Shown one piece after another: positions 12,037 to 20,185 of a DNA stretch of 64,000 bases. Numbering within the stretch: the first letter of the stretch is position 1; each line of letters starts with the position of its first letter. The notes below the pieces were generated by a model. That model had not been told where the DNA came from, searched no databases, and was given only the letters and a program-made list of their open reading frames with translations. The translations under genes and the position numbers were made by a program. The stretch covers positions 20,094-84,093 of the forward strand of contig DASZRK010000015.1 in the NCBI GenBank assembly GCA_035549195.1. Reading direction: 5' to 3'. Source of the DNA: a bacterium (GTDB lineage: Bacteria > Oederibacteriota > Muellerivitia > Muellerivitales > Muellerivitaceae).

Positions 12037-12624
12037 CTAGCGGGCGTCCTGCAACCGGAAAAGGACCGGCACCCTTACCGTATTGGCCACCGCCATGCCC
12101 ATCATCCTGGCCGGTTTGAATTCCCATCCCGATACCGTCCTTTGGGCTGAGTCATCCAGCAAGGGAAACCCCGAACTCCGGAGCACCGCCACCGACAACA
12201 CTTTCCCATCCGCCCCCACCTCGACCCGAAGGAGGACTTTCCCCTCTTGTTTCCGCTCCCGGGCCTCCTGTGGATAGGGCGGCGGGGGATTCCGGTAATA
12301 GGACGGAACCTCCAGTGCGCCGCCCGAAGCCGTACCGCCTGTACCGGGCGGAACTACCGGGGTCGGGACCGGTTTCAATTTTTTCACGGCTTCCGCGGGG
12401 GCTTCCGGATCGTCCTCAAGATCCACCATCTCTTCCTGGGGCGGTTGGACCCTGGGTTTCCCCCCGGTCATGGCCATCGCGCCCGCCATCCCGTACTCGG
12501 CCTGGGTGGCCATGACCATCCCACCCCCAAGGAAGATCAACGCGTGCAGACCGAAGGCCAAAAGGGCGCTGACCTTCCAGCGCCAGGGGCTCGCCATCCT
12601 GTTCAAGTATTCGCGCAAACCCAT
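12037..12624 (-). CDS. tonB: Energy transducer TonB
   Basis: A 195-aa periplasm-spanning TonB. A single N-terminal membrane anchor (about residues 16-38) is followed by a short acidic and Pro-rich linker (PPQEEMVDLEDDPEAP, KPVPTPVVPP) and a TonB C-terminal domain containing PPYPQEARERKQEGKV and GWEFKPARMMG. The linker is shorter than in E. coli TonB and lacks long Glu-Pro/Lys-Pro repeats. The start at 12624 is 7 nt after the exbD stop. It works with ExbB-ExbD to energise the receptor encoded downstream. Confidence 0.9.
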   Translation of the reverse strand: MGLREYLNRMASPWRWKVSALLAFGLHALIFLGGGMVMATQAEYGMAGAMAMTGGKPRVQPPQEEMVDLEDDPEAPAEAVKKLKPVPTPVVPPGTGGTASGGALEVPSYYRNPPPPYPQEARERKQEGKVLLRVEVGADGKVLSVAVLRSSGFPLLDDSAQRTVSGWEFKPARMMGMAVANTVRVPVLFRLQDAR

Positions 12625-12631
12625 GGATGCC

Positions 12632-13042
12632 TCACTTCCCGGCCTGGGTGGTCCGAAGAGCGGTGTGCTTGAGCCCCGCCCGCCGGGCCGCGTCCAAGAC
12701 CTGGACCACCAGGCCGAAGTCGGCCTTCTTGTCCCCGTGGATGATGACCTTGGCCTCGCTGTCAAGGGCCGCCAAATCCTTGAATTTGGGAGGAAGGGCC
12801 TCGGGGGAAATCTCCTGCTTGTCCCAATAGATCTTTCCATCCGTGGTGACGGAAACGGCCGCCTTGGGTTTTCCCTGATCCGTCTTGGACGAATGCGCCG
12901 CAGGGAGGTTCACCGGGATCGAGAGGTTCTTGATCATGGAAAGAGAGACCATGATGAAGGTGGCCAGGAGGAAGAACATGATGTCGATCAAAGGGATGAT
13001 CTCGATGCGGGGCTTGGGGCGGGCCGGGGCAATGATGCGCAT
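12632..13042 (-). CDS. exbD: Biopolymer transport protein ExbD
   Basis: A 136-aa inner-membrane protein with one N-terminal helix and a periplasmic domain. The proton-relay Asp is Asp20 in IIPLIDIMFFLL. The C-terminal domain (VIIHGDKKADFGLVVQVLD) matches ExbD/TolR. It begins one base after the exbB stop codon, implying coupled translation. With its place next to tonB, assignment to ExbD rather than TolR is secure. Confidence 0.93.
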   Translation of the reverse strand: MRIIAPARPKPRIEIIPLIDIMFFLLATFIMVSLSMIKNLSIPVNLPAAHSSKTDQGKPKAAVSVTTDGKIYWDKQEISPEALPPKFKDLAALDSEAKVIIHGDKKADFGLVVQVLDAARRAGLKHTALRTTQAGK

Positions 13043-13043
13043 T

Positions 13044-13646
13044 TCAGTCCCTAACCTGGCGCAACAGAAGCTCCATCTGGGTACCTGTATCTTCCAGTTC
13101 CTTACGGGCCGATTCGGACCGTGCGTTCAGGTAATTGAAGGGGATCAGGGCCGTCACCGCGATGATCAATCCGAAAGCGGTGGCGATGAGGGCTTCGGCG
13201 ATGCCACCCGTGAGGGCGGTCGGAGCTTGGAGTTCCTGGTCCCCCAAAAGACCGAAGGAATGGATGAGGCCTGTCACCGTCCCCAGGAGACCCAACAAAG
13301 GGGCCAGGGTGATGACCGTATCCAACACGGGCAGTCCCCTGCTGAAACGGGACAATTCCCGGTTGGCGGCCTGCAGGAAAGCATTGGAAAGGGAAACTTC
13401 CCGGTGCTCCAAGGCATACGCCATGGTCCTTGCGGTAAAATCACTGGAACGGCTCCCTACTTCGATGGCCTCCTTGACCTTTTTCTTCTCCAGATGGACG
13501 AAAAGGGCTTCGATATCGGCCGGCCTACGAAGACCTCCCTCCCGGAAGATGAACCAGAACCGCTCGATCACCACCGTTAAAGTGACCATCGAGACGAGGA
13601 ACAGGGGCCACATCAAGGGCCCGCCTTTCATGAACAATTGGAACAT
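13044..13646 (-). CDS. exbB: Biopolymer transport protein ExbB (MotA/TolQ/ExbB proton channel)
   Basis: A 200-aa inner-membrane proton-channel subunit. It has an N-terminal helix (PLMWPLFLVSMVTLTVVIER) and the conserved two-helix core with TLAPLLGLLGTVTGLI and GIAEALIATAFGLIIAV. AAGGAG 6 nt upstream fixes the ATG at 13646. Its mRNA leader contains a long hairpin (13667-13712) directly before the ribosome site, and a terminator separates it from hemP. It therefore may be expressed at a lower level than hemP. Confidence 0.93.
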   Translation of the reverse strand: MFQLFMKGGPLMWPLFLVSMVTLTVVIERFWFIFREGGLRRPADIEALFVHLEKKKVKEAIEVGSRSSDFTARTMAYALEHREVSLSNAFLQAANRELSRFSRGLPVLDTVITLAPLLGLLGTVTGLIHSFGLLGDQELQAPTALTGGIAEALIATAFGLIIAVTALIPFNYLNARSESARKELEDTGTQMELLLRQVRD

Positions 13647-13666
13647 CTCTTTCTCCTTTGCCCATT

Positions 13667-13712
13667 CCAGGGGAAGGCGCAAGGGTCCCCGAAACCCTTT
13701 CCCTTCCCCTGG
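13667..13712 (-). promoter_or_regulatory. Long hairpin in the exbB leader
   Basis: An 11-bp perfect outer stem (13667-13677 with 13702-13712) encloses a second stem (AAGGGT with ACCCTT). It ends about 12 nt before the exbB ribosome-binding site on the minus strand. It could affect mRNA stability or translation initiation. No known riboswitch consensus is recognised in it. Confidence 0.55.
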
Positions 13713-13720
13713 CGGACTGG

Positions 13721-13766
13721 AAATAAAAAAAGCCAGGGCGGCACCTTTCGGCGCCTCGTCCTGGCT
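13721..13766 (-). terminator. Intrinsic terminator between hemP and exbB
   Basis: On the minus strand a GC-rich stem (GCCAGG paired with CCTGGC, with an inner GGCGCC/GGTGCC stem around GAAA) is followed by seven T and ATTT. This is a classical Rho-independent terminator about 30 nt after the hemP stop. Downstream iron genes would need read-through or another promoter. Confidence 0.8.
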
Positions 13767-13798
13767 CGCTGCCTTTTTGAAAGGTGGCTGGCTGGGAA

Positions 13799-13966
13799 TT
13801 ACTTGGTCAGGATCAACTTTCCGCTCTTGGTCAACTGCAGGCGGTAACGTTCCGTTCCATGCACGATCCAAAGTTCCGTCTCGCCGGGAGGGATGAGCTC
13901 TTCGCTCTTCACTTCGCGGCGTGAACGCCCCGAAGGGATCGGTTCCAATGGTTCCTGGGGCGGCAT
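13799..13966 (-). CDS. hemP: Hemin uptake protein HemP
   Basis: A 55-aa protein of the HemP/HmuP family. The conserved C-terminal signature is present (ELWIVHGTERYRLQL followed by TKSGKLILTK). Family members are small proteins of haem/iron operons; HmuP acts as a transcriptional activator of a haem receptor in Bradyrhizobium. AGGAAG lies 4 nt before the ATG. A perfect Fur-type palindrome stands 21 nt upstream, and an intrinsic terminator follows, so hemP is probably the most strongly iron-regulated cistron here. Confidence 0.9.
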   Translation of the reverse strand: MPPQEPLEPIPSGRSRREVKSEELIPPGETELWIVHGTERYRLQLTKSGKLILTK

Positions 13967-13986
13967 GGGACTTCCTGTTAGTTGAT

Positions 13987-14005
13987 ATTGATAATCATTA
14001 TCAAT
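13987..14005 (-). promoter_or_regulatory. Fur box upstream of hemP and the iron operon
   Basis: A perfect 9-1-9 palindrome, ATTGATAAT-C-ATTATCAAT, contains the 7-1-7 Fur core TGATAAT-N-ATTATCA without mismatch. It lies 21 nt upstream of the hemP start. By established knowledge Fe(II)-Fur bound here would block transcription when iron is plentiful. Confidence 0.92.
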
Positions 14006-14134
14006 ACTCCCCTTCCTGTCAAGCTTCTTTCCCGGAAAATAACCGGGGGCGAACGACCCCTTTTCGGAGGAAAATGGATTCCCGCGGCCCCGGAGGAGGC
14101 CTATCCTAGGGGCGATCCCCATCAGGAGATACTT

Positions 14135-14926
14135 TTGAGGCCTTCCCGAACCTCCCGGCGTTCCTTGGACGTTTCCTTCCTGGTCCCCGCCCACGGGTGC
14201 CCCGAACAGTTGGAGGGCAATGTCCCCAGGATCCGTAGATTCTTATCGGACCATTTCCCCAAGTCCTTCGAGATCATCCTGGTCCCCAATCCCGTCCCGG
14301 GCGACGGGGCGACCCTCCGGGCGGCGGAAACCCTGGCCCGTCGTTTCCCCGAGGTCCGGGTCTGCCGGAACGCCGGATCGGCCGGCAAAGGACTGGCCTT
14401 GAAGGAAGGCTTCGCCCTCTCCCGCGGGCGCTGGATCTTCACCACCGACGCCGACCTTCCCTTCGACCTGGACTTTTTCCTTCAGGCCTCCCGTCTCCTG
14501 CGGCTCGGTTTCCACCTGGTCACGGGCAACCGCCGTCTTCCGGCCAGCCGGTTCCGGGTGCCGACCCGGGTGCTCCACATGGTCTATCAGCGGGTGCTCA
14601 TGGGACTTCTCTTCAACGCCTTCGTCCGGCTCCTCTTCCCCATCCACACCTCCGACACCCAGGCCGGCATCAAGGCCATGACCCGCGGGACCGCCGTCGA
14701 GGTCTTCCGCCGTCAGGTCTGTCCCCGCTATTCTTACGACATCGAAATGTTCCTCACCGCCCAGGGGACCGGCCGGCGGATCGCCGAATTGCCGGTCGTG
14801 CTGAGCCTGCCCAGTGAAAAATCGACCATCCGCATTTTCCGGTCCGCGGCCGTGGCCCTCTATTGGATATCGCGGATCTGGTTCCTGCATGGGAGGGGAC
14901 ACTATTCCAGCCTCAAGACGGCCTAA
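14135..14926 (+). CDS. Family 2 glycosyltransferase (polyprenyl-phosphate sugar transferase-like)
   Basis: A 263-aa GT-A-fold enzyme similar to dolichol-phosphate mannosyltransferase/ArnC-type GT2 proteins. The nucleotide-sugar motif DAD is intact in IFTTDADLPFDL. The later block GNRRLPASRFRVPTR and EKSTIRIF are shared with the N-terminal half of the fusion protein at 16114-17712. I chose a TTG start at 14135 because AGGAGA is 5 nt upstream; the longer frame from 13982 overlaps the Fur box and is not conserved-looking. It probably loads a sugar on a polyprenyl phosphate carrier. It starts the surface-glycan cluster and the next gene follows by 19 bp. Confidence 0.8.
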   Translation: MRPSRTSRRSLDVSFLVPAHGCPEQLEGNVPRIRRFLSDHFPKSFEIILVPNPVPGDGATLRAAETLARRFPEVRVCRNAGSAGKGLALKEGFALSRGRWIFTTDADLPFDLDFFLQASRLLRLGFHLVTGNRRLPASRFRVPTRVLHMVYQRVLMGLLFNAFVRLLFPIHTSDTQAGIKAMTRGTAVEVFRRQVCPRYSYDIEMFLTAQGTGRRIAELPVVLSLPSEKSTIRIFRSAAVALYWISRIWFLHGRGHYSSLKTA

Positions 14927-14945
14927 AGGACCGGTCCCAGCCCCC

Positions 14946-15575
14946 ATGGAAGGTCTCCTGCGCCGTTACGCCCACCTTCCCATGGGAACTCGCCTGTTCC
15001 TTTGGCTCCGCTGGCTTTGGACACCCTACGACCGCATGGCGTCCCTGCTGCCCGATCGGGGCCTGGTCCTGGACGGCGGATGCGGCCACGGCCTGCTTTC
15101 CCTGACCTTGGCCCTTGGGTCCTCCCGGCGCCGGGTGGAAGGGCTCGATCATTCGGTCGAAAGGGTCGCCATCGCCCGCCAGGCGGGCCGGGACCTGCCG
15201 AACCTTTCCGTTTCAAAAGGGGACTTCCGAAAGATCCCCCGCCGCGCCTATCAAGGCATCGCCCTGGTGGACGTCCTGCATTACCTTCCTTATGAGGAAC
15301 AGGAAGCCTTGATGAAGGACGCTTTCCGTCGCTTGGCGCGGGGCGGCGTATTTTTGTTCCGGGATGTGGACCGACGCCCCGGTTTCTCCTCCCTCTGGAA
15401 CCGCCTGCATGAGGGCCTCATGACCGGCCTGGGCTTCACCAAGGCCGGGGGCCTCCACTTCCGTTCAAGGGTCCAATGGGACCAACTGGCCCGCCGGGTG
15501 GGGTTCCAGGTTCGCTCCGAAGCAACGGGGCGTTTCCCTTTCGCGGACGTGCTTTTTTGGTGCCGAAAGCCCTAG
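14946..15575 (+). CDS. Class I SAM-dependent methyltransferase
   Basis: A 209-aa Rossmann-fold methyltransferase. Motif I is VLDGGCGHGLLS, the acidic residue after strand 2 is in VEGLDHS, and the post-motif region is DVLHYLPYEEQ. No membrane segment is seen. It lies between two glycosyltransferase genes, so methylation of a sugar, a lipid carrier or a small precursor is plausible, but the substrate cannot be read from the sequence. Confidence 0.8.
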   Translation: MEGLLRRYAHLPMGTRLFLWLRWLWTPYDRMASLLPDRGLVLDGGCGHGLLSLTLALGSSRRRVEGLDHSVERVAIARQAGRDLPNLSVSKGDFRKIPRRAYQGIALVDVLHYLPYEEQEALMKDAFRRLARGGVFLFRDVDRRPGFSSLWNRLHEGLMTGLGFTKAGGLHFRSRVQWDQLARRVGFQVRSEATGRFPFADVLFWCRKP

Positions 15576-15655
15576 TTCCGAACGTCCCGCCTTAAAATGT
15601 TTTCCGGAGTCCTTGTCGGGTCCATAATAGTTCCGTTCCATTCCAGGAAGGTGGC

Positions 15656-15997
15656 ATGCGGCCGACCCAAAGGATTTTGACAACCATCCTATTGTGGATT
15701 TTCGCGATGGCTTTGCCTTTGCGGCCCATCGCGGTCATCCTCCACAATTGTTATGTTCACGCTGCCCTTCACCCGCATTCATCCCTTCACAGCGTCCCCA
15801 AGGGCCGGACCCCGACATCCTCCTTCGTCAAAAAGGTCCAAAGCCTCAAGAAGATCGCTAAGCGGACCAACCGTTCCCATTACCTGATTCCACCCTCGCA
15901 ACGGGCATTCGTCCGGTCGTTCTTCCGCTCCGGCCCCACCCTTCCCAAGGACCGTCGCCTCCCATCCCAGGAGCTTTTTTCTCCCCTACGCATTTAG
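15656..15997 (+). CDS. Small protein with N-terminal membrane/signal segment, unknown function
   Basis: A 113-aa protein not recognised. Residues about 7-29 are hydrophobic (TTILLWIFAMALPLRPIAVI) and could be an uncleaved signal. The rest is basic and rich in Ser, His and Arg. AGGAAGG precedes the ATG by 4 nt. It is followed by a terminator at 16027-16056. No domain is visible. Confidence 0.55.
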   Translation: MRPTQRILTTILLWIFAMALPLRPIAVILHNCYVHAALHPHSSLHSVPKGRTPTSSFVKKVQSLKKIAKRTNRSHYLIPPSQRAFVRSFFRSGPTLPKDRRLPSQELFSPLRI

Positions 15998-16026
15998 TCC
16001 TTCCTTCATGCCGAAAAGGCCCCCGT

Positions 16027-16056
16027 GGGCCTATCCCTTGAAGGAGCCCTTTTTTT
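16027..16056 (+). terminator. Intrinsic terminator after the 113-aa gene
   Basis: A hairpin GGGC...GCCC with an inner TCC/GGA pairing (16027-16049) is followed by seven T. A competing AGGCCC/GGGCCT hairpin starts just upstream at about 16017. It ends the first part of the glycan cluster. Confidence 0.65.
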
Positions 16057-16113
16057 GTCATCTTTTCCGGCGATAAAAACCCAAGAACCACCCATCGGGT
16101 GGAAGGACCGTCC

Positions 16114-17712
16114 ATGATCCTTCCTTCCCGCCCGCTGGATCCATGGACCGGTCCCCTTCCATCCGCCCAAGGCCGACTGGGCGCTTCCTTGATCCTCCCG
16201 GTCCCCCTGGACCGCTTCGCCCCGATCAATGTGGAGGAAGCTTTACGGTACGTGGCATCCTTGCAACGCTTCCTGACGGAACGCTTCGGCCGATCCCATG
16301 AGATCCTCTTGGTCCCCTTTGGGGAAAAGAACCCCGCCTATGGGGCGCGGCTCGACCGTCTTTCCCGCACCACCCTGGACCGCAAACCCTTCCGTTGGAT
16401 CGGAGGTTCCCATTCCGGGCCCGGTTCGGCCGTACGGGAAGGCATCTTCCTCTCCCAAGGCCGGACCCTCCTGGTCGGGAATTTGGAATGCCATTACGGT
16501 CCTTCTTTTTTTAAGGCGGCCCTGGCCCGTCTGGGTCCGAAGGTCCGGGCGGTGATGGCCAATCGCCGCCTGCCCGATTCCGAGTTCACCGTCCCCGTGA
16601 CCGCTCTTTCCCTTCTCTATCGGCGCCATCTGCTGGGCGTCCTTCTGGGCCACCTCTGGTCGCTTCTCTTCAAATTGCCCCTGACGGACAACCTCGCCGG
16701 GGCCTATGTGTTGGAACGGACCTTCGCGCTCCGGGTCTTCAACCGCCTGACCTGCCCCGGCTTCCTTTATGAAGCCGAGCTGGCCCTGGTGGCCAAGGCC
16801 AATGGCTATCGCCTGACCGACCTCCCCGCCTCCTTCTTCCTGGAGCGGGAGAAACCCCGCCTGCGGGTCTATCGGGAGATCGGCAGCGTCCTCCGCTGGA
16901 CCTGGCGTTTCCTGAAGGGCCTGCGCCAGGGGGACTACTCCTTCCTGCGCCTGAACCGCAACCGGCTCACCGCCGATGACTGGGGCCTCTCGCCCGCGAT
17001 CAACGACGCCATCCTGGAGATGGCGCGCCTGGGGCACCTGCGCCGGGTCTCGGTCCTGGCCGGCGGCAAGTTCATGGGCTACCGCCTCGCCGAACTGAAG
17101 CGGGTCCCCGGGATCGAGTTCGGCCTCCACTTCAACCTCACCAGTCCCGAGAGCGGCGGTCTCTACCGATCCGTCGGCGGGTTCCTGGACGACTGGTTCC
17201 GGAGCCTGGCCGGAGGACGGGCCCAGTTGGCGGGGAAGATACGCGCCGAACTCATCGGACAATTGGCCCTGTTGCGAAAAATGGGCATCCGGCCCAGGCG
17301 CCTGGAAAGCCACCACCATGTGCACGCCGTCCCCGGAGTGCTGGAGGCCCTTTCGAAGACCCTCCATGCCCAAGGCATCCGCCAGGTCCGGGTCCCTTAC
17401 CATCCCTCCCTCTGGTGGGGAAAAAGGGCCCTGGTGGCCTGGTTCGGCCGTTCCTTGAAGGACCGGGTGCGGTGGTTGGGTTTCCGCACCGAACCCTTCT
17501 ATTACCCGCTTCCCGGGGATCTCTCGAACTTCAACCGTCTGGTCCGTTGCCTGAACCGGGTGGCGGACTCGGAAGTGCTCATCCACCCGGCCATTCATAA
17601 CGATATTCCCCAAGCCGCCCCCTCGGACGGTTACCGGGAGGGACGCGTCAACGAGTTCAACCTCCTGCGCCTACTCGCCCTCGAACTCACGGCGCAGGAC
17701 AAGGGAGCCTGA
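16114..17712 (+). CDS. Fusion of a degenerate GT2 domain with a YdjC/ChbG-type (NaxD/HpnK-like) deacetylase
   Basis: A 532-aa two-domain protein. Residues about 1-275 align by eye with the GT2 protein at 14135-14926 (NRRLPDSEFTVPV, EREKPRLRVYR), but the DAD motif is replaced by NLECH, so sugar transfer by this half is doubtful. Residues about 283-532 are a YdjC-family carbohydrate deacetylase: TADDWG, GLHFNLT and SHHHVH give the Asp-His-His metal site. Known relatives deacetylate chitobiose (ChbG), hopanoid precursors (HpnK) or undecaprenyl-phosphate GalNAc (NaxD). The ATG at 16114 has GGAAGGA 6 nt upstream. The ArnT-like gene starts 3 nt after the stop. Probable role: deacetylation of a lipid-linked amino sugar at the membrane. 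Confidence 0.85.
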   Translation: MILPSRPLDPWTGPLPSAQGRLGASLILPVPLDRFAPINVEEALRYVASLQRFLTERFGRSHEILLVPFGEKNPAYGARLDRLSRTTLDRKPFRWIGGSHSGPGSAVREGIFLSQGRTLLVGNLECHYGPSFFKAALARLGPKVRAVMANRRLPDSEFTVPVTALSLLYRRHLLGVLLGHLWSLLFKLPLTDNLAGAYVLERTFALRVFNRLTCPGFLYEAELALVAKANGYRLTDLPASFFLEREKPRLRVYREIGSVLRWTWRFLKGLRQGDYSFLRLNRNRLTADDWGLSPAINDAILEMARLGHLRRVSVLAGGKFMGYRLAELKRVPGIEFGLHFNLTSPESGGLYRSVGGFLDDWFRSLAGGRAQLAGKIRAELIGQLALLRKMGIRPRRLESHHHVHAVPGVLEALSKTLHAQGIRQVRVPYHPSLWWGKRALVAWFGRSLKDRVRWLGFRTEPFYYPLPGDLSNFNRLVRCLNRVADSEVLIHPAIHNDIPQAAPSDGYREGRVNEFNLLRLLALELTAQDKGA

Positions 17713-17715
17713 TCC

Positions 17716-20163
17716 ATGGCCCGTCCCAAAAAACGAGTGAAAAGGATGAAGACCCAGGGCCGGCCCTGGGTCTCCCGGACCACCTGGCCCCCCATCGCCT
17801 GCGGCTGGGCACTGGCTTTTTTCGCGGTCCTGCTCCTGCTCAGCTTCCAGGTGGTGGTCAAGACGGCCTGGGCCCCCGGTGCGCCTGCGGGACTGATCGG
17901 GACCCTCTTCCTCCTGGGGATCACCCTTTTGTCCTTGGGTTATCGGCGTCTCCCGAAGGAGAGGACCCCCGACCTGGGCCGAAAGGCCGCTTGGGCCATC
18001 CTGGCCCTCCTGATGGCGGCCGGGACCTTCCTGCGGCTTTATCGGCTGGACCATCCCCCGGGGACCTTCTGGGACGACTGGGCCACCATCCTGGTCTGGG
18101 TCCACGGCATCCTGGACAAGGACCATTTCTATTGGATGCTTCCCACCGATGGGATCGAACCCTTCGTGCCTTACGTGCAGGCGCTCTTCCTCGCCCTGCT
18201 TCCCGAGTCCGTGCCGGATTTCATGATCCCCCGCCTGACCGCCGCCCTCATCGACCTGGCGGCCCTCTGGGTCCTTTACCTTTGCGGGAAGGAGTTGGGC
18301 TCCCGGCGGGCCGGCCTGGCCGCCGCGGGCCTGGCCGCCTTGGGACGGCCCATGATCCAACTGAGCCTGACGGGCATGCGGGCCTTTTCCCTTTCGCTGG
18401 CGGTGTCCTTCCTGATCCTCGCTTCCCTGAAATTGTTCCGCAAACCCTCCCTGGGCCATTTCCTGCTTTGGGGTTTCGCCATGGCCTTCGGCATCCACAC
18501 CTATTCGTCGTTCCGGGTCTTCATGATCGGCCTTCCCCTCCTTCTCCTCCCCTGGGTCCTGCGGAACGTCCCCCAACCCCGCCTGCCGGCGGCGGTGGGG
18601 GCCCTTGGGTCGCTCCTGCTCCTCACCGGGATCTACTCCGGGACCTTCAACGGGATGTTGGCTTTGTTCCAGCCTTGGACCCAGCGCTGGGGCCTTTGGG
18701 TCGCCCATAGTCCCCAAGTGATCGCGGCTTTCTTCGTCATGACCCTGGCTTCCTCGGCCCTGGCCGCCGGTATCTCGATCCGAAAGGGCCCCCTTTCCCG
18801 GCTGGCCGGCTGGGGTCTGGGGCTCGGCTTGGCCTGCCTGCTCGTCTATCCCCTGACCCTCTCCCCCCAATTCGACGACCGCATCGCCAACCTATCCCCT
18901 TTCCGAAGCGGCGACGGCGCGTCCCATCCCTGGGCCTTCCTGGCCTCCCAGACCATCCAGACCTTCCGCTCCCTTTTCTTCGCCTGTGCGGACCGCAATG
19001 ACCTGGCCATCGCCCTGGACCCCTTCTTCGATGTCTTTTCCCAAGGGGCCCTCATCCTGGGATTGGCCTTCCTCATCGTTGAACCCGATTGGCGCAAGGC
19101 CTTCCTGGTGGGAATGGGGGGATTGGGGGTCGCCGTCTACGTGATCTCCATCGACCCCGCCTCCACCAAACTGCTGGGTTGTGCCCCCCCTGCGTACCTC
19201 TTGGCGGGTTGGGCCTTATCCCGGCTTTGGGACGGACTGCCGGGGCAAAAAAGCGACTTTCGCTGGGGCCGGGTTTTCCTGGCCCTTTTCCTTTCCCTTT
19301 ATGCGGCCGGCGGCGCTTGGATCCAATTCCATAAGCTTTTCGGTTCCTGGGCCCGGAACCCGGGACCGGACACTGTCCTGGCCGAACACGTCCGGCAGGA
19401 TGGGAAGGACCACCGCATTTACCTCGCCCCGGCCCCTTGGTTCTTTGGACTGAACACCCAGTTCGTACTGAACGACGGCCAGCGCTACTACATCCTCAAA
19501 AAGACCAACCGGATCCCCCTGGCCGAAGGGGACTCTCCCGAGGACATCGTCCTCTATGTTTACGGCTCCGCCGCCAAGCTCATCGATGAACTGCACCGCA
19601 CCTATCCATCGGCCCAATGGGAGAAGATCTGGGTCTTCAAACACGAGGAGGGGGACCCGAACCCGGAACTCTATATGTGGCGGGTCGCCCTTCCCGGCCC
19701 GGTCGTCGCCTCCGTGGCCTCGCCCTTGCTCCTGCCGGGCACGGAAAAAGGGGCCTGGTTGAGGCGTTATTTCACCAATAGCTATGGTTGGGGACTGGGC
19801 GGGATCTTCTATGAGGAAAGGACCCCGGACCTGGGTTCGCCCCTGCCGGCGGACCTGCTACGGTCGGACCTTTTCAAGGATTTCGGGTCGCCCGGCCTGG
19901 TCCGCACCGTGGGGTCCCTCCCCATCGCCCAGGAAGGCGATTACGAATGGAGCATCGGGACCCCCAACCCGGTCTGGCTCCGGATCGACGGAAGGACCTT
20001 GTGGAAGCAGGATGCGCCTTCCGTGGCCACGAAAGCCAAAGGGAAGATCCACCTGACCATGGGGATCCATTGGATCGAACTGCGTTTCCGCAACCCCAAT
20101 GGTTTCGTGATCCCCGACATCTTCCTGCGGCCGGTGGGCACCGCCCCTTGGACCAAGCTTTAG
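17716..20163 (+). CDS. GT39/ArnT-like membrane glycosyltransferase with C-terminal PA14-like domain
   Basis: An 815-aa polytopic protein. After a basic N-terminus there are about 11-13 helices. The first large loop carries GTFWDDWATI, the acidic pair typical of GT-C enzymes using polyprenyl-phosphate sugars. After the helices comes a periplasmic part of about 280 residues whose end (EGDYEWSIGTPN, VWLRIDG, HWIELRFRN) resembles a PA14/carbohydrate-binding fold. It starts 3 nt after the deacetylase fusion gene, so the two are probably co-translated. Likely role: transfer of the lipid-linked sugar to a surface acceptor. The acceptor is not known. Confidence 0.75.
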   Translation: MARPKKRVKRMKTQGRPWVSRTTWPPIACGWALAFFAVLLLLSFQVVVKTAWAPGAPAGLIGTLFLLGITLLSLGYRRLPKERTPDLGRKAAWAILALLMAAGTFLRLYRLDHPPGTFWDDWATILVWVHGILDKDHFYWMLPTDGIEPFVPYVQALFLALLPESVPDFMIPRLTAALIDLAALWVLYLCGKELGSRRAGLAAAGLAALGRPMIQLSLTGMRAFSLSLAVSFLILASLKLFRKPSLGHFLLWGFAMAFGIHTYSSFRVFMIGLPLLLLPWVLRNVPQPRLPAAVGALGSLLLLTGIYSGTFNGMLALFQPWTQRWGLWVAHSPQVIAAFFVMTLASSALAAGISIRKGPLSRLAGWGLGLGLACLLVYPLTLSPQFDDRIANLSPFRSGDGASHPWAFLASQTIQTFRSLFFACADRNDLAIALDPFFDVFSQGALILGLAFLIVEPDWRKAFLVGMGGLGVAVYVISIDPASTKLLGCAPPAYLLAGWALSRLWDGLPGQKSDFRWGRVFLALFLSLYAAGGAWIQFHKLFGSWARNPGPDTVLAEHVRQDGKDHRIYLAPAPWFFGLNTQFVLNDGQRYYILKKTNRIPLAEGDSPEDIVLYVYGSAAKLIDELHRTYPSAQWEKIWVFKHEEGDPNPELYMWRVALPGPVVASVASPLLLPGTEKGAWLRRYFTNSYGWGLGGIFYEERTPDLGSPLPADLLRSDLFKDFGSPGLVRTVGSLPIAQEGDYEWSIGTPNPVWLRIDGRTLWKQDAPSVATKAKGKIHLTMGIHWIELRFRNPNGFVIPDIFLRPVGTAPWTKL

Positions 20164-20185
20164 GGGAAAGGTCCGCCTGTATCCC

